From Lanius collurio (Eukaryota; Chordata; Aves; Passeriformes; Laniidae): 64,000 nucleotides of DNA. Numbering within the stretch: the stretch's first letter is position 1; every line of letters begins with the position of its first letter. The stretch lies in assembly GCA_020086605.1 (NCBI GenBank), contig JACBWW010000007.1, positions 18,420,483 through 18,484,482 of the forward strand. Reading direction: 5' to 3'. The position numbers and the translations under genes are program-made. The notes below the pieces were generated by a model that searched no databases, had not been told where the DNA came from, and worked only from the letters and a program-made list of their open reading frames with translations. Positions 41,301 to 56,300 of the stretch are shown here, in pieces.

Positions 41301-44300
41301 AGTACTTGAGACATACACAGTTTGAACAGTCTCCAGAACACATTAAATCTATCACCCTTTCTATTTAAGAAGTACAGTTTCCCCTGCATACAACTGGGGT
41401 TTTTTTTACTTTGAATATATTTTTTAAAGAATAACCTTGCTTATATAGCTCTAAAACATAATTTCCGTGATATCTTGCATTCTTCCAGCTTGACTTACCT
41501 ACCTCACTGAGAAGCTATGAGGATTAAACTCTTGGACTGTGCTTTGAAGTGACAGGTAGTCAGTACTGCAATTCGGTATTTTGGCACCAGAAATCCCTTA
41601 CATTCCTCATATCCACGTCTCGTCTGCATGATCCAATAATCACCTTTCTTCCCTTTCCTGCTCTCTGCGCATTCTGGCTGCTGCACGACCCCATGAGACC
41701 TCGAAGACCTTGTTTCCACAACTCCACCACAACATTTGCACAGATATGACCGAGGACCAAAAGAGCAGCATCGAAGTGGCAGCTTTTGCAGTCCCTAACG
41801 CTGATGAATGGCAGGCACAGACAACTGAGCTCATACAGCACCAGCTCTCTCAATCACACGGCGTGGAAAATTCAAGCATGGTTAACAAATCTGCCACACA
41901 CAACCTCAGCCATCTCCTTAAGGCCATAACTACCACCCAAAAATGGATTTAAAATGGCCTGAAGATGATCGCCTTCCAAAGCAATGGGAGAAAAGGCAGA
42001 GTTTAGAGATACACTTGGGTATGATCCTGTAGCACATTCACATTTTATCAAGCAAAATATCACACAGTTGAGCAAAATGGTGATCGGTATGTAATTTTCC
42101 CAGATCACAAGAATTTGCACAATGAACTCATTAAAACAAGCCCTTGAGAGGGGCAGTGTAAAGCACTGCACAATTATACCATATCTTGAGGGTGCTCAAA
42201 ATCTTACATGAACTTCAGTAGACAACTTGATCCAACTTTAAAAGCGTGGCCTCAAAAGGAGAGTTTATTTTCCACTACTTCTCAAACACTTAAAAGGAAA
42301 CAAGGTCATCCAAATACTCGTAACTGTGGAGAAATTTGCCCATTTCTTCACCTGCTTTTAGAACAGCTACCTAATCTCACAGCAACTGTAAGTGGAGAGA
42401 GCCCAATTTTATTTTGGATACCAAGTTATAAACTCTCAAGGGATCTCAAGTAAAAATAAAACTCAGAGTAACGCCTGCTCTGTCTTCAGGGAATAACATG
42501 CAACAATATACCTACTTCTTCAGTAATAGGCTACTAAGTTACTTCTACATTAAAAAGCTTCCTCACAAGCCTGGTTCATATTACAGAGTACTGTAGATTT
42601 GTAGCATTTTATGTAGGACAAAACCTCAGCATTCTCTACTAACCTGAATTCCTGAACCAGGCCAAATGTACATATATAACAAATGTCTGTCTTCTCAGCA
42701 ACACATAGTGCAAGGAGCAATTAATTAAGCACATTGAGACTAGAAGGGATGTGATATGTCTCACAAACTGTGGAGCTGTGAAACCACAGAAATAAAGAAC
42801 ATGTTTACAAGGGAGCAAAGAGCAGAAGAAAGCAGGGAATGCAGTCTCCTCTTCACATTAAGAACCCTTCCCTTAGCCTATCCCAGTCTCCCTCTCAGAA
42901 AGGGAATCTCTCCTACCACCTTCTGAACTGCTCTTTGATTTTTGTCCTCAGTTCATTAGATGTACCCTCACGTGCTGCCGGCCCAAAACCCTCCCTAGGG
43001 GAAACAGCAATAAATAACCATGAGGGTTACAGGGTCTCAGCACATCCCCATGTGGGGACAGCCACAACTCAAAAATAGTATGTGGTCCCAGAGCACCAGT
43101 CTCAATTTCAACTTGGTTGTCAAGACAGCCTTTAACACAGATTTTAACATTTGCTCCTTCACTCAAGCTACATCCTTTCAGCTACCAGTCGCCAAAAGTT
43201 TTTTTGGAGCTCTTCTGCTTTTTCCTCAACTTTGTTATTAGTACAGACTGATGTCACATAGCACAGGGAATCCCATGTCTGCAGCTTATGTATTAAGACA
43301 ACAAAAACTCAACTCAGAGGTTAAACTGAGGTTTCACTTCAGTGAACAGGTTTGTTATTTGTCTTTTCTACATGTTAAACATGTAAAAATCATACATATT
43401 TAATAATAATTGAAAATATTTCATAGACATATTGCCATCAGAAGCACAAAATGTATTTCAAGAAAATCTAAATGGCAACAGGTCTAATTTAGCTTTCAGA
43501 CACAGTAGTACTGTCTTACTTCTCCAAAACAATGGGCATGGTACAGCACAACCTCTCATTTTCTAAACTAGAAGAATGAAATAGTGAGTTAAAAACAAAA
43601 AGTAGGGGTATTTGCCACACAGTGGAAAAATGTGAGAACAAGGCAATTATCCAATTCATTGCAGACAGACTTAAGAACAGCACTCTAAGGTCATTGCTCT
43701 AACTTACAACATATCTGTATATTACTATGAACTGGTCATTTTCACCCCCTACAACATCATCAACAGTTAATAAGTAACTAGCAGTCAAAACAGTTGGCAT
43801 ATCATTACACCAGGTTAAGTGCACCAAGAGAGCTGCACCTAAGCAAGATGAAAAATAAACTAATTCTAGGAGTAGGTATATGACGGTCACTAGGGCTTAG
43901 TGGTTTTCTGTTTGTTTTTTAATTAAACTACTTTAAAAGCCAGCTATAGCTCTATTTCCCAAAGTATAGCAGCTTGAGCCTCCACTATTTTAACAGGCTA
44001 TCCAGGGAACAACTATAAAAATCATACAAACCAAAGGTGATATTTCAAAATTGTATGGTATATTATAGCTTAGGTGACTGAACAAATTCAATGTTTACTT
44101 TCTATTATTTTCACTGAAGTACACTATCACCTCACAAATTGCTGATGTTACCCTTACAAAGTAAAATATGTCACCACAAGATTCAATTCATTTTGGTCAG
44201 AGTTAAATTGAAGTTTTAGCTAAGTCCAAATTAAACAGCTGAAATTTTACTTTTTATCATGCTAAGATCTATCAGGAAAAAAATAATAAAAAATTGTAAA

Positions 44301-47300
44301 AGAGGCGTGTACTTACCAATTACTTTAAATAAGTAAACAAATTAATTAATTAAATCAAACCCCCAAATCTAAAGGACTGATGTTCAAGATAGCTGCCAAT
44401 TTATTTTGATTAAAAACTCAATATAGATACAGATTAAGCACAAGTAAGACCAGTCTCCTACCAGGTGAAGGAACTAAATCCTCTCCTGTTCTGCATTCAC
44501 TTCAGTTTATTTGCATTGAAACTCATGTCTGAAGATCAAAACAATTTGCTTCTACACACCACAACAGTTTCAGAAAAATAAAAGACTATAAAGAGATACA
44601 GTGAAAAAATTAAACCAATCCACTGTTTTGTCACTGGATATCCCACAGTGAGATCATTACTTCCTGCAGTTTGAAGGAAGGGGATGCCTGCACTGGTGCT
44701 TTCCATTGTGACTAGCAGTTGTAGGATGCAGCCAAAGAACTGCAGCCCTCCCTTCACCACAGAACTGCAGCTGCTGGCAGAGGCAGGAACAGAGCCAGAT
44801 GGAGGAGCAGGAGGCTGCTTTGCAGCTTTCAATTAGGGACTACAGACAAAACACCTCTGTTCTTCTAGGTGCTATTCATGCCACAACCATACAAGATGAA
44901 AGCAGAAAATGATACTTTATGATCATTTTATATATCAGTTTTTAAAACTGATATATAAAATGAAAACCCATGACAGATGCCTGAAAAAAAAGGGAAAGAA
45001 AGGTTGTGGTTTGGTTTTACACCAGCAGGGAGCAGTGCTCAACAAAAACAGTAAGATGCTTTTTTGCTTCCCAATGATCTACTCAATAAATAAACAATTC
45101 TCAACATGGCTCCAACATGCTTAAAGCTGGGTATGTTTCCTACATGCATCTACTAAAGAGGTCTGAGTACTAGAATTCCTGGTTAAGAATTCCTGGGGGT
45201 ATGTTAAAGGCACACTCTGGCTGTACTGCCTTGCTGTGAAATCTCTCCACCCTGGTAAGGGAGAGGGGAGGGTTCCTTAAGTTATCAACAGAGTTGATTT
45301 ACAAGCATGAATAACAAAGGAAGAAAAATGAACATTTTGAAACAATCTCTTATTCAACAAAAAGGACAAAAATATTCTTAATCATTTTAACACAGCAGAA
45401 CTTCAGTAATTTATAGAGACTGGGGAACATTGATGGCACATGTAGGGGATGGGAGAGAAAAGGGAAGTTAACAACTAGCAAAACAAGTAAAATGAGCATA
45501 ATATTACATAAATGCCAATCATTCACTTAATTTAGACAATAATTTTGCACCATGTTCAAGAATCCACATGTGTGATATTCTATTAAACTAATAATGATCT
45601 TGTTTACATGAGAATCCACCAATACCCCTATCTAGTTTTGGTACTTCCTGGCAAGACTGCCTTTTTTTAATGCAGATAAGAGCATTTAGGTAAATGGCAT
45701 TCTACTGTATAGAACAGCTCACATGGAGGAAAAAAATGATCACTCACCACATTGTAATAACTTTTGTTAATTGCAGATGTATCAAAGCCTTTAGGTGGAC
45801 TCTTCAATGTACCTGATTTGGGGGAGACTGGTTTTTCTGAAATAGAAGATATTTTCGGGTCAATGGGGTGCAATTTCACAGCTCAACACTAGAGGTCAAA
45901 CAAACTGCTTTAAAATATTTCTCATAAGATATAGTGGAAATGGTGCTTTCACATACATAACTGCACTTGAAATTACTGGTAAAGACTCAACATGTTCACA
46001 ACAAATGAAACTCTAGCCCCAATGAAGGCAAGTAGAAAAACTCCCCTTCTTTTTCCTGGAACCAGAAAGTCAGTTAGTAAAATTTGCTTTAACAAAATTA
46101 TTTTTTAAAAATAGAATATTATCATAGACTGCAATTAAAAAAACAAACAAGCAAAAAAAAAATCAGTTACAGGCATTTTCAAACTATATACGGACTTTCA
46201 AACAAAATTAATATTAAGTTTTAATATCAAATTAATGAACTTTGGGAAAGCAAGTGACCAATTAAAAGCTAAACATTCCAGAGGTGAGACATTACACTCA
46301 GTCTTGAAAGAGACTCAAAATACAATACTAGTGACTTACCATATGCCCAGAAAATAATCTTTTAAAACAAACTATCTTTCGCTATTAATGACGTATAGAA
46401 CAAAAATGCTTATGCACTTGAGAACAGGGCTCTTCATAATGATAAATCCTTCCTATAATCCCATAGGGAATCTATCCCTCAGTAATGCATGCTCTTCCTA
46501 GGACAACATTAATCTGCAAGATCAAAACACCAGTCCTGAGGGTTACCCAAGTGCCCAGAATAGAGAGGCAGAGAGAACACACTCCCTAAAGTCCTCCCTC
46601 TCACCACCACCACTCCTCTAAGTCAATCACAGAGGAGCAAACATGAGGTGAGAGAAAATCAAAAGCAACATGCTGCATCCCGAAGAAACAGCAAGGAAGA
46701 TTTACACCATCTCTTCTTGATCTCTCACACTTGACTGTGCACTCAACCAACCAAGAATGCTTGTAAGACTGTTTATCAGGACATTATGTTGTAGTTTATT
46801 TATTTTTCTTTGTTTTTTAAATAGTCAGGCTTGTCTAACATGCAAATGTCAAATAAGCATTTGAATAATTTGCATCCAAACTACAAAACAGCAAATTGTC
46901 AGCTGAACTGCCCCAAACAAAACCAAAAAAAGCATCATCAAAACATACCTACTGAAGGTTCCTAATTTCTTTTAAAAGCACGCTCCTGTTCCAAACACAT
47001 TGTAATAAAGATATATGAATAATTTAACTCTAGTTTACCTGATACCCCAGGCTAAGAATAAATTATGCAAGTCTCAAACACCTCTCCAGGAGAAGCCCAG
47101 TAAGCCAAGCTAAGGGCCAGCCATGGAAAATTCCCATGGACTGTAGAACTGACCAGGGAAGCACCGTCACAAGCAGAACACTCCCTATGATACCAGCCTC
47201 TCCTGAGCAATTAAGTGCTTCTTCAGGCTGCCTAGCTGCAGCCCATGAATGATGCCATCTCAATCAAGCTGACTCCAGGTGCAGGTCACCCTTTCACCTC

Positions 47301-50300
47301 CAGTAACAGGAGAGCCTGGGACAGATGAACAGAGGCTTTAGCTAACAGCCCCTGAATAGCAGCTCAGGCCCCAGGAGCACACAAATGCAAGTATCTTTAA
47401 GGGGATTTGCTCTGTATTGCACTGAAGCTCCCCTCAAAGAAGCTAATCTAAAAATAAAACATAGTCTTAAAACTACCAAACATGAGCCAAAAAAAAAATA
47501 TATTCTCCTTACACATTCAGGGATGACAGTAAGAAACCTTTCGGTTAATATCCCCTGCCTACCCACCCCACATCAGCTCTAAGCTGACAGACAGCACAAA
47601 AACTATTAGACCCAGCAGTTATCCAGCTAGGAACACTGATGCTCTCAGCCACCAGCCCTGCAGTACATACATGCTCTGCTATACAGCTGAGTAATTCCAA
47701 ATGACAGGACTCTTCCCACCCCCTCAGAATGAAGCTGTAAACTCAAGCAGATTTGCCATCAAACCCTCAGTGTGAAAGAACCTAAAATCATATCTTATGT
47801 ATGCCTACTCATTTATATATTCTTCTATAATGCTATTCTGTATGGGACAATTAAATTTTTTTCTTTATACTGAATGATGAAAATTATGTCATTCTCACAA
47901 ACATTCTCTGTGGAAGCTCTTGGACTTACCCTACAATTTATAGTGACCTACAGGTTCACTAAAAACTTAAAGGTTTATTAATCATGTGCCAAAAAACATG
48001 AAAGGAGAAACCAGAGTCATTTAAGGATAAAAGTAAATACTTGTCACAGAATTTATCATAATACAGATGTCTTGAAAGGAGAAACAAGAGTTATTTAAGC
48101 ATAAAGGTAAGTACTTGTCACTGAATTTATCATAAGACAGATGTCTGATCATTGCTAAGTTGGCTGATCACAGAATTCTGGCTCTTTGTTATCTTAAAGG
48201 GTGCAAAAATACACCTTAAGCTTCTTCCCTTAAGCTGCTGAAGAAAGCGGGAGATGTTTTTGCTGAAATGTGTAGAGTCATTTATATTGCCAGCTGTTCA
48301 GCTGATTCAGTTATCCATCAAAGACATGTACATGTCCAAATACAGATTTAAAGACAGGACAGAAAAAAAGAATCACACATTCATATAATTTTGCCTGAGC
48401 AGTGATAATCAACATTTAGCTTTTAAAATGTAAAGGCCATCTCTATTGTAGAAACACAGAATCAGACACAGCAAATCAGTCCAGCTGTCTATCATGTCTG
48501 GTATTCTGCCTCCAAGCAGTGCCTTGCTTCATAAGGAGGAATAAGAAACAGTCTTGTTGCAATTAGCTTATTGCATAATGCATTACACAGAAGAAAATCC
48601 TGATCTTGCACATATGAAATCACTTTCTTTGTTATGCTAAATTAAGTGTCATTTATTATCCTTGGTAATAGAACATTAGAGTACTTTTGCAAACAGAGCA
48701 TATTTCATTAAACATTTCAAGGAGGTGCCACTCCCATTCAGCACACTATGTCTTTATGTCTATGAAGTCCATAGGTTTTTGAAACATTACCAAAACCTGA
48801 GCACCTTGCCCATACCCTAGAGGTTCTGTTTCTCAAAGCACTGGAAGAGAGTGACCTGAATCAGACACCAGTTTTCCCACACAGAAGGTTTTTCCATCTC
48901 CCCAGTCACAATGTGTATCCCTTATATTAACACTGGGAGCACAACAAACACGGCTCAGCGTATGAGCCAAAGCAAACAGGCATCTGCTCAAGTGCGGGAA
49001 GAGATGGTGCCCACTGGTGACTGAAACCAAGAGCTAAGTTACTGCTGTCCATTTCTCTCATGAGCAAAGCATTGCATTCAACTGCCCTCAGCTACACTTG
49101 AGAATGCATTGATGTGTCTAGTGGCTAGTGATAAACCAGGCAGAATTCACTAAACAGATCATCTTTGGGTGGCAAATGAGGGTAGCCCAGGCTTTATAAC
49201 ATTATTCTTCCAGCAAATAATTATCCTCAGTGGAAGCAACAACTTCTATAACCTTTCCCTAAGTAGTACATAAGATGCCACAAACTCCCTGAAATGAAGC
49301 TATCTTATTCTTTGCAAATGTCTACTGGTTGTAAAAAGACTCTTCCCAATATCTTGTTTCTCTCTGTTTCAACTTACATGCCTTCAAATTACTTGACATT
49401 CCCACATTCTCTCTGTCATGTCTTCAGTTGATGCCATATTCATTTTCAGGCAATACTCTACTTCATACTACTCCATAAAGTATTTATCCTATTTTGACCC
49501 TACTGCTACAAGAACACCTTGTGTGTTTCTGCAACTACTGTGCCGTGGTGTGTAATCTACATAAAAAGGTCCAGTTTGGGCTATTTCATCCTACATTATG
49601 GGAGGAAAGATGTGCCAACAGGGACATCAAAAGCTATGTGGTCCCTATCAGTGAAGTGAAAAAAGCAAGCTCCATCTTCCTAGACTAATCAGTTCAAGTC
49701 CAAGATGAGGAGGGCAGACCTGAACTTGTTTCCAGTTCTCAAGATGGCTCAGGCACTGCTGCAGTGCTCCACAATGTAATATGGACACTACCGAAGTCCT
49801 GCCCCAAGAGCATTCACTGGTCCCAACCTCTGCTTTATTTACACCTGTAGAGTTGCTCTTGACAAGAGAACAAAATACTCCTCTGAGTGTACGTGGTTGG
49901 AGAGAGAAAAACTAACATTCTTAATAAGGTTTCAGGTTTTTCTTTCTTTCCTTTTTTTTTTTCCCAAAGCTAAAAGTGTAATCTCTCCTTCCCTCAAACA
50001 CCACAGGATGGAAACAGCTGACACTCTACTTCTCCACTATATTCCCCACACTGATTTTGGTTTTTTAACATCAAACCAACAGAAACACTATCACTGTAAT
50101 TTGCACTGGGGCTGATACTAACACCTGTCAAGGAAGCGTAACAGAGGCTAGGGCAGTAACACGACCTAATTTCTGCAAAGAATTAGAATAAAGTTTGTGA
50201 CATATCAAATGTAGTTTTCACAAAGCTATATTCCCTCCTGTGTAATCTCATGCCATTTAAAGGGATGATGCTTGGCTAAAACTTGGCAACTGACCATGTG

Positions 50301-53300
50301 ATTTTTTTTTAAAAAAATCTGATTAACATCTGACAGTAAGTGCATCCCATTCTGGCTAACCACTCTTCATGGCAAGGGAACTCTCAAAACTAGGTCTCCA
50401 AATCTGCCTAACTACCATGTGAGACAGAAGCAGCAGTGTAAGAGACAAGACTCCACCTACACTTTCACTCCTTCCTGCTCCATTTTATTTAAGCAAAAAC
50501 AACCTCGATAAGGCCACGCTGTCAAATATTTTAACAAGTTTACATATTATTAATCTTTTACCCTCTGTCACATGTAACAGTAGAACAGGATGAAAATAAA
50601 ATCCTTTCATTTCAAAGTACTTCCTGACTAGTGATCAAAGAACATTTAAAAAAGTAAGATGTTACAGGGTTTGAAAGTGGAAATGGAAACATAGGCACAG
50701 AGGGGAGGGAAAGAGAAATGGTCTATTTTTTTTTTTTTTGAAGCTCACAGTGTAGGCACATACCTGAATAGAAAACACTTTTATTTTTATATTTACATGT
50801 TTGATCATAACTATCACAATTTTAAACGAATCTGCTTTTCCCTCTTGGGTTAGGGAGGGGGACAGAATAAACATACACTCAAAAGCAAAATAAAACCAAT
50901 TTTTCATCTCAAACAAATCTATTTTCCCCCAAAATAGTCATTGTGCAGCCTAAGAAAACTAAATGCTGTGCTTTGCTCAATAATCTCAGTATGTGTCCTA
51001 CGACCATTCACAGCTCACCTCATGCATTAGCATTGTGTGCTAACTCTAATCACTCTGGCACAGCTAAACAAACAAGTTACAACCAGGGCACAATTACTGT
51101 GAGATAGCTTTATCACCTGATATGCTCTGCTTGTGTAATTTAAGTAATGCAGCTTACTTTTCTTCTAAAATCTTTAAGAAATCAATGTGGGTAAAAGCAG
51201 TTCCATTCCCACACATCTCTTTCTTTCCTTCCTGGAATATCTAACTTCAGAGCCACCCTACAAGCTAAGATTACGTACCTACCATTTTCTTACACTAGAG
51301 GATTTTCATTTAGAACAAAAATCCATTTATATAAACATCTAACGCCTACAAAGTTTGAGAGAATTAAAACAAAAACACACATGCATAAATAACTTCACTC
51401 ATTTCTTTTTTTACTCAATTTGTAGAAGTCAGGTTACAGCAGACTGAGGGGATTTAATTAAGTCAAACCCAGGAGTTTATTTAGGCATGTCCTGGGAGCT
51501 CACCATGTAATGCATCAACCTGTACAAAATTTCTAACTATTTGCAGTATTTTCAGCTACATTTCAGAGAAGAAAGATGGGTAGAATCATACTCTTAATGC
51601 CAGAACACTTTAAAAAGTATTTTGAAAACAGATGAGATGTCCAGGATAAACATTTTTTTCTTAGAGACCTTAATCAAGAGCAAGTATTTCAACAATCCTA
51701 TCTGGATCATTTTTTTAAAATCAATCAACTGCAGCACTGATCAAACACACATTTTGAATCTGAGCTAGCAAGACTGCAAGTTCTCCTAACTACTTTCAAA
51801 ATGCATTAGAAAAAAAGAGCACTTATATGTTTCAACCACGTGCTTAAGGCATGAAGGCACTTAAAATACTTCTGAATTAGGAAAGTTGAGAAAAATGGAC
51901 AGTGTAAGATTATCAACTCAAGAAATGCTAACTCTCCTAATGAAGAAAAACTAAGAAGAGCAGGGACACAGGAAGGCAAGAGAAACTGTGAAGCCATACA
52001 TATAATCTAGACAAAGCTTCTCATGAATGCCCACCTGTTCAAATGATTTCAGAGCTTTGTAACAAACAGTGTTACATCCTTGTTTCAACAAGGACAGGAG
52101 AACAAAGGAAGTCCAGCAGCAGGACACAGTGGCAATGCACTTGGATATAGAAGGGAGGAGAACTCCAGAAAAGCCCTCTCTCTAGGATCTTCAACAGTAT
52201 CCATAAAGCAAAACCCAGCTGAGATTAGAAATATTCATAACAAGTTTCATGGAAACAACCAATAAAATAAAATTTAAAAATAAATAAATAAATAAATAAA
52301 GTGCAGCAAAATTTCAACAATGGATTTCAAGTAAGAAGAATTCAGTAAACTTAAAAACATGGGTAAAAAAAGTCCCACTAGTAACAACACTAGTAGAAAA
52401 GGCTCACAAGAATGATAGTTCCCTTAAAAATGAGAAGCATGTCAAAGAAAGAACAGAAAAAGTAGATGCAAACTGACAAGGAGCAAATATCACAAATACA
52501 TACGCTAACCACAAACACAAAAAGAAGGAAAAGTAAGTAGAAGTCAGGTCACCATCTGAAATACAACTAACATGGTCATAAGGGTAGTAGCAACAAAGCA
52601 TTTCATAGCATGCATAGATATATGAAGGAATAAAGCTAATCTGCAACCCCACAGTTAATAACACACTAAGCAGCTCTTGGTATGTCATCCTTCCTTCTAT
52701 CACTCCCCATCCTCCTCATAAAAAAGTCAACCTCAGACAACTAAACCATCTAAAAATGAATAAAAGCAGTTAAAATTACTATTTTGATAACTTACACAGT
52801 ACCTGTTGTGCTGATTTGATAGCAAGAGAACTAGCTATATCCATATCTGAAACCAGAGAGGACAAATGAAGTTCCATAAAGTACTGGAAAAAGCCAAACA
52901 CAATAATTTTAAAAGGAGGGAAACAGAGAAAGCTAGTGAGCTACAGCTCAGTCATTTCAACTTTGTAATACTCAATGACCCAAGCTTCCTGGGAAGAAAA
53001 AAGCATCAGCACATATAGAAGAAACTTCCATGGAAGAAACTGAACACGTGAGACAGCACTCCAAGAACGCAAGAAGCAGAAGGGGTAAACTGTTCTGGTA
53101 GAGAGAATACACTTATACAGTGGAGGGAAAAGGACTTGGGAGAAAATTCTTCTGAGGGCAAGAAGTGAAAGCAACAACCATGTCAGCCCCAGGGATCAGA
53201 CAGGGCTGCAAGGAGCCACAAGCATCAGACTGCACTTGGTACTAACCCTGGCACTACAGCTTGTTGTCTCTTCTTACTCAGAAGAATTACTTCACCCAAG

Positions 53301-56300
53301 TACAGCGTACTTCATAAAACAAGAACCACTTAACTCCAGTTACTGGCAACTTCTGGTTCTTGCATGTTCCCTCTTAAAGCATTTCTACTCCTGAGCCTAA
53401 GTGCCTACCCAGGTTCTGGTCCAGGAGTTGGAAGAGATCAAAACTGATGAAATCCAAACAAGATCTCTGCTGAAACTGATAATAATGGGACAAGACATCA
53501 TGGCTGATGCTACAACACTACAAATCAGAAACAGGCTCCAAGAACTGTTTCTCAGGATAAGCTGTATTTGAGAGATCTCTAAAGAACATTAAAGCCAAGT
53601 CTTACATTGTGACTATGCATGAGAGAATCTGGTAGAAAAGGACAACGAAGCTGCAGATCTAAGACTAGCATTTTGCAGCAACAGACTAGTGATAGCAAAT
53701 CAAGGAAGAAAATGAGAGGATGAAGCCAAAGGAGAAAAGATAAGTTTAAAAACGGAGTTTTGCTCCCACAATGTCACTTTGCAATCAGGCATCTGAACAG
53801 CTGCCTCATAATGGGGAAAAAAAAATTTAAAAGCCATGCCAATGACTTTAACACAGTCCCAAAAGATGCGTGTTTTCACTGGAGCTGTGACAAAGAGTGG
53901 TAAAGCCTTCCAGAGACCCTGGGTAATTTTATCCTACCAGGCTTTATTCCTAATCTCTGAAAACAAGCTGAGACAAGGAAAGACACAGGGTAAAAAAAGG
54001 AACTAAAAGGAGACAGAAATTATGTCACCCACAGCAATGTCTTAGTGGATTAAAAAGGAACATTACTTCCGATACTCAGATGACATTTACAGAAGGCAAT
54101 TCCACTGTATAAAGCTCAAAATAAAACTTCAGTAAAGGGATGACGCCTGTACGAAGAAAAGCTGAAGGCTCATGAACAAGAAAGAAAAAGAAAAAACACT
54201 AACACATTATTTTTCAAAAGTAGATTTTGATACAATTGGGTTTCTTTCCTGCAGTTGTTTACTTCTATGTAGTGGGACGTGTTGAGTAATTTTTTGGTTG
54301 GTTTGGGGGTTCTTTCTTGTTCTTTTTTCGTTTTTGTTTTTATAGGAAATCTCTCACTATTTAAACTCAAAGCACCAATTCAAATTATATCAGCCTCTGA
54401 GACCAAATCCCATATTCTAAGAATTCAGATCAAGAAAGTGAGAGCAGCCCAAATGTGATGGACAAGCAAACAGAATGGGGAGATTTCTGCCCGCTCACTG
54501 CTAATTCAGAAGCCTCTGAGCACTCTTTATAGTGAACTGGGGTGGAGAAGAGCAAGTTCCTGAGCCTAAGTGATTGCTGTGAATGATGTTCAGTAAATAA
54601 AGTCAAGCCTAAACAAAAAGTATTAGAAGTTTAAATGAATCAACCAACCATCAACCTCTATCCAATGCAAGAATTTCTGCCAATATGCTCTCCCCTTCAA
54701 AACTCACCATTTGATTTTATTTCTCGTACGTAGTTGCTTGGAAACCACCCTGTTTTTCCATTTAAAGTTCCTTCCCACCAGCCTCCTTCTTCCACTCTTG
54801 TAACATGAATAATATCGCCTTTTGAAAAAGAAAGTTCATCTTCATTTGTCTGTTGAAAATTAAATTTGGCTCTCACCACCAACTGATGGTTGCCGTTATC
54901 TGTCATGTCCTAGTAAGAGAAAGCAAAGAATAAAATGATCATTAGAGACTTAAACAATATTTCCATAAGCAAAACAGAAATATCCATAAAATGGAAATAG
55001 CCTTTCCTCCACACACAACAGTCCCCACACATTTTTACTCAAAAGCCTTTATAAGGAGCTATTTGGCATTTCCAGTATTTCTGTCATTTTTAATCTATAG
55101 ATTTTTATCAGCCATAGGAATATATATTTTATTTATTACATATTATAAAATATATTATAAAATATATATTTTATTTATTCAAATCAAAAGGGGTTAACAG
55201 AGCTAAAATGAGAATAATCATTGCTCTCACAAAAAAAAAAATATACATTTTCTATAATTAGCATAACTTGAAACTGCCTTTGACAACTACAAAGAAACAA
55301 AGGCTTTACATTAGAGTTTTTTCCTAAAACTTTCTGTGCTGCAAGGAGGGAGAAACTGAGTTGGGTTTAATTTAATTCTGGATATACATGGAGTTTGCAG
55401 CTCAAAACATTTTCCTTTTCCTTTTTCCTGTAACAGATCAGGTTGGAGGCTTCCACAGCTGAAGGTGCAAGTCTCCATGGCCTGCCAATGAAGAAAGACA
55501 GTGTTCTTTCACAAAACCCACAAAAGATTTATGCAACTTACCTTGAATAAATACTCCCAAATAATTTTTCTCAAGGTTAGCAAAGCTGGAAGCCTGCAGC
55601 ATGTCAGACTTGCAGCTGTACCTGTAACACTGTGTATGCATGCTCATTCCCTACCACAGATGTGAAGGCAGATTATCACTCTGTCCTAACATCTGAATGT
55701 TCTTAGAAGTAACTAATAAGTCTTTAGAATTAATGACATTTAAATTTCAGGGTCTCTGTACCATTCAAACATTTCACAAGAGTTTGGGCAAACCTTTGTG
55801 CTAAAAAAGTGCAATACTTGGACAACTTTAAATACATTGGACTGGAACTGGGAGAATAGCACTACAAATCATGTTTGTCTCTATCATAACTAAGGATCAG
55901 TACCTGTACAGCTAAAAAAGTGAGAAAATGACTGTGTAAGCAGTCCTAGTCAGCTATCCAGGTAGAAGAATTTCACCTACATGTTGCCTATATAGTTGAG
56001 ATGATCAAAAGACTGCATGTTATCACTAGATCTTACAATACATCAGCTTAATTCATAACCCCAGTAATCATGTTATTGTATTACAAGTCAATATAACTTT
56101 CATCAGAGTTAGTGGCTGAGAAACTACAGGAAAATGAGGGCAAACACAACTTTGAAAACATGCAGAAAATCCCAAGACAGTGTAAGTCCCAGTGTTTGAC
56201 AATTAGATTGGCACATTTTCAAGTGCCTCTGCCTTAGTCCTCTGCTTGTACACTATGTGCTTTCATCCACTCTGCTCAACAAGAGAAAATATTTTGCTTT

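Larger units (their letters stand above)
45837..54707. other. Intron between exons c and d
   Basis: 8871 bp, GT-AG. No gene recognised. Contains a 74-bp tandem duplication (47999-48146), a TAAA microsatellite (52281-52300), and a unique, possibly conserved noncoding patch around 50940-51160. All open frames over 60 codons look accidental. Confidence 0.6.
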
